From NCBI RefSeq assembly GCF_029784155.1, contig NC_073692.1, forward strand, positions 272,367,827 to 272,431,826: a stretch of DNA of 64,000 nucleotides, in the 5' to 3' direction. Each line of letters starts with the position of its first letter. The stretch's first letter is position 1. A program made the position numbers and the translations under genes. This stretch comes from Uranotaenia lowii. Its lineage: Eukaryota; Arthropoda; Insecta; Diptera; Culicidae. Positions 58,200 through 64,000 of the stretch are shown here, in pieces. The notes below the pieces were generated by a model. It was not told where the DNA came from. It searched no databases and worked only from the letters and a program-made list of their open reading frames with translations.

Positions 58200-58790
58200 G
58201 AGATAAGATCTAGGAAGCGTTAAGCCTATCCAGGCCATGAAACGAACGTTCGCTGGACGAAGCTGAACGTTGGTGAGGTTATCACCGAACAACCGTTCAA
58301 AGAGTTGATCGGTTGTTTACAATACTTGGGAACATCTTCGAGACCAGATATCTGCGCTGCGGTTAGCGCACTGAACAAGTATCAGGCCAGTCCGGTCGAG
58401 GTACGATCGATATGGCGTTGGTGTTCCGCAGACACGTCAGCAGACGGTCAGTTTATCATCAACTGAAGCTGAGATAGCCCTTTGCCATGCAGTCAAGGAA
58501 AGTTTGTGGTTAACAAACTTCCTGAGTAAATAAAGTGTGGTTGGCACTCTTTTCACATTTATTGAGGAAAACATCCCGTGCATCAAGTACCTTTAGGAGG
58601 CGCGGACCCATCTGTGGATGAAGCATCAGGACGTTAAGTATGCATCCATCAGAGAGATCATAAGAAGCGATGAGCTATCCTTGCGTCATATCTATACTGA
58701 GGACCAGTCAGCTGATGCGTTCACGAAGGTGTTACCGAGGGCGAAGCATGCGAAGATGTTCAGCATTCTCAATTTCCGAATTGAGGGGAG
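58200..58790 (+). pseudogene. copia pol 3' remnant: end of reverse transcriptase and RNase H
   Basis: In successive frames: PFKELIGCLQYLGTSSRPDI followed by CAAVSALNKYQ (end of RT), SSTEAEIALCHAVKESLWL (RNase H), then WMKHQDVKYASIRE and YTEDQSADAFTKVLP (C-terminal signature of Ty1/copia pol). Several frameshifts and stops; it ends at the polypurine tract (GAGGGGAGG, 58783-58791). Confidence 0.8.
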
Positions 58791-59123
58791 GTTTGAACTT
58801 ACGGTTTTCGGATCCTCCAGGAAAAAAAATCTTCCGGATCTGCAGAAAAAATCATCTACTGCGTCGGCGAATCCAAAATATTGTTTGTTTTGGTTCACCG
58901 CATGCTTTGGGAAATTCGCAATTGATGATTGCCAAACAATAGAGTAGTTATGATAAATGTTCACATCATCACACGGTTAAGCGAGACTACTCAAATTAGG
59001 TTCGGGATAACACAGCAGTGTTACTAGATATTCTGGGTAGAAGTATCATTTTACTTATTGTGAAATGAGTACTTTCCCGATAATTGTGAATTGTGACAAA
59101 TAAGTTATTGCTAATGATACAAG

Positions 59124-60720
59124 CACAGAGAACAGAGTTCGGGCTGGAGCTCGAAACGTGTGTGAGGATATCAACCTAAGTTTCAAACCAAATTCGTAAG
59201 TGGACTAACATCCATAAGATGTCGCTACCAGTACATCTATTTTTTTTCATTTTTTGACACGCTTAGAAATTAATACTCATCGCTTATCTTAAAGGAGGCC
59301 ACTGCAATATATGACAGTAACACAATTTGGTGTGTAATAAATTATAAAAATATCATTATTTAAAAAAATTGCAAATCATCTTCCAATCACACTTTAATCG
59401 ATGTCATACCCAGCAAACATTTTTGTAGGTATATTTCTCAACAAACTTTGCTATACGTTTCATATACATTATAAAATCATCTTATATAACTCGAAAAAAT
59501 AGCATTTACGTACAAAAGTGGAGGCAATATACATACATATTTTTAACTTCTGGCTTAAGCGATAAGTGTTGTAAAAATTGGACGATATACAACACCTTAT
59601 ACCGTACATCCTGACAGTATGCGAGAGAGCGCAAGTTTTGCTCTCAACGCATGCAAACCGTTGCCAGCGACAATATTTGCTGCTTCTCTCATTGGACAGT
59701 TTATCCAAATGATCACTCTGATTTTTAGAAATCTGGTTGCACTGCTCATTGCAGAGAGTACAACAAGGTTGTTTTCTCACTTGAATCCTGCACGCAGGAG
59801 ACAAATTTGCAAACATGTCGGACTTTTGTCATATCCGAGTTGGTAGACTTTAACTAACCATTTTTACGATCATTTACTTGTTTTGGTAGGAATTGCGATT
59901 CGCATTGACATTGTTAACGAGTTGAGCTAACATTTCTAATGCGATGTTATGTTTGCTGGGTATGCCCTATATTGAATTGAAAATTGAATTCCAAATTTGA
60001 CAGTATGCGCTAGAATTTTATTATCAGTAAACAGTTTTCTAGAACAGAAAATGTGAACATAAATGTTTAAGGGATGAATCAGCCTATTGGTTGAAAATCC
60101 TCAGAAAAAAAAGAACATAAATGTTATAATTGTAAATTATGTGTCGATATTCCGGTTGATGTTAACTGAGATCGATACATAAGGACTTGTAACTCAGGAT
60201 TAGTAATCAGTAGAAATGAATAAAGTTATTATTAATCATGAGTTACAAGTCCTCATGTATCGATCTCAGGTAACATCAACCGGAATATCGAGCCATAATT
60301 TACAGTTATAACATTTATGTTCACATTTTCTGTTCTAGAAAACTGTTTATTGATAGTTAAATCCCAGCCCATACTTTCAAATTTGGAATTCAACTTTCAA
60401 TTTAATAAGGGGCATATGCTGGGGCACATGACAGCGATTAAAATGTAATTGAAATATGATTTGCATTTTTTCAAATAATGATGTTTTTATAATTTTTTAC
60501 ACAAAAAATTGTGTTACTGTCATATATTGCACTGGTCTCCTTTGAAATAAGCGATGAGTATTAATTTCTAAGCGTGTCGAAAAAATTAAAAAATAGGTGT
60601 ACTGGTAGCGACATCTTATGGATGTTAGTCCACTTACAAATTTGGTTTGAAACTTAGGTTGGTATTCTCACACACGTTTTCAACACATTTTTGTTCGGGG
60701 CTCGTTGTCTGTTCTCTGTG
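59124..60720. mobile_element. palindromic (long inverted repeat) element, ends CACAGAGAACAGA
   Basis: Starts CACAGAGAACAGA and ends TCTGTTCTCTGTG, flanked by ATACAAG (59117-59123, 60721-60727). The inverted arms run several hundred bp: AAGTGGACTAACATCCATAA, GACACGCTTAGAAATTAATA and CAATATATGACAGTAACACA all recur inverted. The arms meet near 60210 (GGACTTGTAACTCA / TGAGTTACAAGTCC). The left arm is longer because another MITE is inserted at 59408-59963. No coding capacity. Confidence 0.8.
59408..59963. mobile_element. MITE with CCCAGCAAACAT ends, nested in the palindromic element
   Basis: TACCCAGCAAACATTTTTGT at the left and ATGTTTGCTGGGTA at the right, with TA-rich flanks. The intact opposite arm of the host element runs through the insertion point without it (GTCATGTG..CCCCAGCATATGCC). 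CCCAGCAAACA-type ends are, to my memory, widespread in insect MITEs. Confidence 0.75.
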
Positions 60721-60801
60721 ATACAAGTAACATTGTAACGAGTAGACGAAAAATGAAAATAAATATTAACTCTTTTCCTGCATTTTAAACAACTTTTAAC
60801 A

Positions 60802-61497
60802 GGCAACAGAATGCTTGTTTGTCCGTTAACTAGGAAATCAGCCAAGATCAGCAAAGAAAGTGTCCCATTTCTAAATGAACTAAGGTTTTGAATGACAAAA
60901 AATAACTTAAAAGTCATAGAAAACGACAAACAAAAAATCATAAAATAAATATATTAAAAAAATTAATTGAAAAAACTAAAAGTTGTTGAAAATTGTCAAA
61001 GAAATATGCTAATGACAAAAAATTGAGGGAAGCCCGTTCGACTTTGGCAACATCGAGCGTTTTCCCAAAATTGAAAGAAGCCTGTATAACATACTCTAAT
61101 AAAGACTTTTTAGCTATACAGTATCAAAACCAGTTTTGATTTTAAAATTTAAAGTTCAGTACAATGGTAAAATTCCTTATCATTCAAGTGGCGTAAGCGA
61201 TAAAGTTTGCAAATAATCATTTATGGTATCGATACTGCAATAATCTGCCCTCTCTGCACCTGTTGCTGGATGCATTGCAAAAGTATTCGTCTGATAACAT
61301 TCCATTCTTATCGAGATTATCAATTTTCACCCAACCCAACCATATAACTTATACGTTGATCCCCGTTTCAAGCGAAATCTACTACAAATTATTTTTTTAT
61401 TTGTTGATTTTTGGAGTGTCGTTTTGTTTATGAACGTAAGCTTTCCTTTAAGCTTTTGGTATAGATGAGCTGTTTTCACGAAATAACCAATACATTA
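60802..61497. other. non-coding sequence between the copia element and the MITE
   Basis: No recognisable gene or repeat. Confidence 0.5.
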
Positions 61498-61668
61498 CAG
61501 TAGAACCACGCTAATCCGAAGTAGTCGGGGGAGGACTACCTCGGATTAGCGAAACCTCGAGTAACACGAAATTTACTAACAAACACTTTCCTTTACTCTT
61601 GATTGGCATATCATTCAGGCGCATAGCTCGGTGAATATATGGTTTTGATATGCTGCCGAATTCTACTG
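61498..61668. mobile_element. 171-bp TA-flanked MITE (pogo-like ends) with internal hairpin
   Basis: TA|CAGTAGAACC at the left and GAATTCTACTG|TA at the right give short inverted repeats with TA duplication. Just inside the left end is a hairpin of 18 nt with one mismatch (61509-61526 with 61534-61551, loop of 7), built on CGCTAATCCGA/TCGGATTAGCG. Confidence 0.6.
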
Positions 61669-61993
61669 TATTTTAAATTTATTAAAATCAAAAGCATCTC
61701 ACGAAAGCCGTTTTTACAATAAGATGGAAATATTTAATTAAATAAATCAAAATATATAATATATGCAGGTGTGTTCTATTTATAGATATGATCATTAAAT
61801 GCATCTTAAAGTTAAAATAGATTTGATTTTAGAAGATTGTAGAATGTCATTTTTGGAATCGGTTTGTTATGTTACAGTTTAGGATTATTTTTCATTGCTC
61901 TCCAGTAGCGAAAACTTTGGATTCATGCTAAATTGATCACATTCAAGCGCAATGAACGATACAAGGTACAACCAAAGAGGCTAGAAAGCTCAC

Positions 61994-63397
61994 CTGTTCC
62001 AGCAGCAGCCGGCCGCCTCTCGGCGATGCCTCCAGCCCATCATTGCAAGATCGAGACCGCTTCAGGCTTTGATTGCGGCTCACATAGCCATCACTTACAC
62101 TGGTGCGCTTTTTCTTATCACTCTTGTAACTTTCTTCATCACCACCGTTCTCCCCATCAATCACCCCACTATCACACACATCAATCGAACGCTCGTCAAA
62201 CCCGTCGGAATTTACACGATTATGTGGAGCGAGCGGCCTCATCGACCCCACCACTATTGCCCCACCAGATGCACCAGTTCCCAGCTGATCCAAACTGTCC
62301 AAATTGAGCGCGTCCACGTCGCGTTCCACATCGGCACTCCATCGGAACGATTTGCGATTCACTTTCCCGAGAATGCGGAGTTTGTCGCCATCGATGCTAT
62401 TCCGGTAGAGGTTCTTGTCCTGGTCGAGATTGGTTTCGAAATCGAAACTTCGCCGGACTAGAGTTTTGCGGCGCAGATCGAGATCGGTTTTTTGACGTCG
62501 TTTGATGACCGTCGGATTGACAACTTCAACCACCGGAAAACTGACCGATGGGGACGCGGGTGGATTCGGAAGCTTCGGAGAGAGATCAAACTGACTAGAA
62601 CTCAGCCGCCTTTCAAGCGTAGCTTCGTATTGATTGAACTGATCGTAATCCACGAAACTCAGATCGTCGTAACTGACCATGAAATCTTCCTGACGGAGAT
62701 TCTGCAAGGAAGTATTCCATTTGGTTGGGAGCTTCGGTTTTTTATCTGATCGGAAGCTTATTTTACGACGGAAAGATGCCAAGATGCTGTTTGATCGTTC
62801 CAATTTTGGAATCTCGACTTTGGGCGTTTCGGGCGTTTTCGGAATGTTTACTAAAGGCTCTTCACCACTTTCTGCATGCTCGAGAATTGCTTCCTCGTGT
62901 AGTTTACGCAAATTGGACTCATTTTGAACTCTCCGAGTGTTTCGATTGATTTGAATGGTCGATAAACTAAGGCTCCGTTTGAATGTGAACGGTTTTTGCG
63001 TTTCTTCATCAGGCATGCCTAAACTTTCACGACTTCCACTAAACTTTGAGTAAATTTGAGAAATTTTTCGCGTTAAGAAGAAACTATTGGAACGTTCCAT
63101 TTTCGCGGGACCGGTCCCGTCAGGAATGTTTGCGGGTTTCATACCGCCAGTTAGCTTAGTTTCCAACACTCGACCGGTATCAACTTTAGCTGTAACGTCT
63201 TTGAACTTGGTTCCACTTTTTCCACTCCGATTACTCATTTTTCGGCTCGTGGATTTTGAAGATGTAGGCTCAACGGCACTCGCTTGGACCGCTGCTGGAC
63301 CCGCTGAACCAGAACCATTGCCAGGCCCGGCCAGCTGTTTGGTGCCAGCGGACTTTGGCGCGCCCTTTCGCTGACTTTTACCCTTAGTGCGGTTCAT
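61994..63397 (-). CDS. first coding exon of an unrecognised basic, Ser-rich protein (468 codons, 3' exons not found)
   Basis: ATG at 63397 in good context (gcaaaaATGA); the open frame runs 468 codons to a clean donor (GGAACAG|gtgagc at 61994/61993), phase 0. The product begins MNRTKGKSQRKGAPKSAGTK, is rich in Ser, Lys, Arg and Gly with low-complexity stretches, and has no hydrophobic segment or catalytic motif I can name, so it is probably disordered. Two related motifs occur: ERSNSFFLTRKIS near residue 101 and ERSNSILASFRRKIS near residue 200. These, with KRSLS, RRSFDFE and NRKSFRWS, look like sites for basophilic kinases or 14-3-3 binding (inference). GC content and lack of stops set it sharply apart from neighbouring DNA. 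It is transcribed toward Ssk. The following exon was not identified and could lie in the transposon-rich region to the left or beyond the window. Confidence 0.85.
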
Positions 63398-64000
63398 TTT
63401 TTGCACCGATTACCAAAAACACGCACTAAAATTATTCACCGGAAACGAAATCAAAACACAACAAACCGATATTACTAGCACCGTCTAATTTCTCACTGGC
63501 CGAAGCAAGAAATACACTAGCGGGAAACAATTTAGTCAACAAAAAAAAGAGCTTCTTATCATCGGACTGTCATAAAAAACAGCCGACGACACGGTCTGAG
63601 TGCACCTGTGTGGAGGAGTGCGAAAAAAAGCGCGGGGAAGAAAACAACGAAGCCGCAGATATGTGTGGGGGATACAGACTGGAGCACACTGATGTTGTCA
63701 CTTACAATCCGGGGCCACACGGTGCGTTATTTGTTGTTCCGAAAGCCCCATCATGAGAATCGCCATCATCATCATCATCATTGCCACAACACATTCATGC
63801 ATTTGGGGAGGCTACCCAGTTCGGTACGTGATACTGCACATTAGTAGGTAGCTTAGCTGTACCGTTTCTTGGCGCGAAGTTTCGACCGACTGGCCGCGAA
63901 ATGTCTCTCTGCTGCCTATCTCTTCCTTCACAAATGTCCCATCTCAATCTTCACACTCGCGCGCCACGATCATGGCTCGCCATCATCGCAAGTAAGTGAG
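63398..64000. promoter_or_regulatory. 5' UTR/promoter region of the minus-strand gene at 61994-63397; GC-richer, no further gene seen
   Basis: About 600 bp upstream of the minus-strand ATG. Composition stays GC-richer than the transposon-filled DNA, as at a promoter. A weak initiator-like CTCAGA on the minus strand is near 63596. A short (CAT)n tract lies at 63760-63780. I see no second open frame with coding character here. Confidence 0.4.

Larger units (their letters stand above)
55057..60801 (+). mobile_element. degenerate Ty1/copia LTR retrotransposon carrying later insertions in both LTRs
   Basis: Direct repeats (LTRs) flank an interior with a copia-type primer-binding site at 56315, a leader, a protease remnant, the end of pol and a polypurine tract at 58783-58791. 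LTR homology begins TGTTTGCATCATC (55057) and TGTTCACATCATC (58958) and runs through AGACGAA..ATTAGAATAAA to ..AACA at 56314 and 60801. The 5' LTR is interrupted at 55248-56245 and the 3' LTR at 59124-60720. The interior lacks integrase and most of reverse transcriptase. Age: LTRs are clearly diverged. Confidence 0.8.
58958..60801 (+). repeat. 3' LTR of the copia element, interrupted by a 1.6-kb palindromic MITE
   Basis: LTR portions 58958-59123 and 60721-60801 match 55057-55240 and 56246-56314. The LTR may start earlier, at 58792, directly after the polypurine tract. It ends TTTTAACA like the 5' LTR. Confidence 0.7.

Noticed and set aside
61933..63374. Plus-strand frames of 60-130 codons opposite the 468-codon exon
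   Set aside because: Shadows of the minus-strand exon, which has a good ATG, a clean donor and no stops.

Overview
The window is AT-rich eukaryotic nuclear DNA from an insect, most likely a dipteran and plausibly a mosquito. It shows spliced genes with GT-AG introns, an arthropod-specific smooth-septate-junction gene (snakeskin), and an unusually dense, nested load of transposable elements. The species cannot be named from sequence alone.

Protein-coding content is sparse. (1) Snakeskin (Ssk), plus strand, has three coding exons (38142-38192, 51934-52260, 52389-52496). They join in phase to a 161-residue four-pass membrane protein. Its first intron is 13.7 kb and holds a 4.4-kb array of a 9-bp repeat. 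(2) A long first coding exon on the minus strand (63397 down to 61994, 468 codons) encodes a basic, serine-rich, probably disordered N-terminus of an unrecognised protein; its later exons were not found. (3) A short GC-richer patch at 37454-37791 (minus) has splice signals and open frames and may be a small gene or exons of one. Everything else that reads as protein is from mobile elements.

Layout. 1-4200: non-coding, with two tRNA-derived (SINE-like) pieces. 4380-8315: a decayed non-LTR retrotransposon (5' tandem monomers, APE-type endonuclease, reverse transcriptase, short-repeat tail). 8640-9156: an 18-bp minisatellite. 11992-15591: a near-perfect 3.5-kb palindrome of two head-to-head 5'-truncated Penelope-like elements inside a 15-bp target duplication. 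16330-17050: the 3' end of a second non-LTR element. 17050-27180: AT-rich DNA with foldback/MITE remnants and a recurring TGACGTCACAACG motif. 27190-31260: a minisatellite of about 57 bp invaded by a long-inverted-repeat transposon (8-bp target duplication), which itself carries a poly(A) retro-insertion; a SINE sits further along the same array. 31740-32692 and 42617-44695: inverted-repeat elements with G-rich ends. 38193-51933: Ssk intron 1. 53391-55020: a SINE-like copy and a 130-bp tandem repeat. 55057-60801: a Ty1/copia element with a copia-type primer-binding site and most of pol deleted; its 5' LTR carries a 998-bp hAT-like insertion and its 3' LTR a 1.6-kb palindromic MITE that itself contains another MITE. 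61498-61668: a small TA-flanked MITE with a hairpin.

The two real genes are transcribed toward each other. No previously undescribed multi-gene system is evident. The most unusual structures are the Penelope palindrome, the giant 9-bp intronic array, the repeated stem-loops in the copia leader, and the nested transposons with readable target duplications or built-in empty-site controls.
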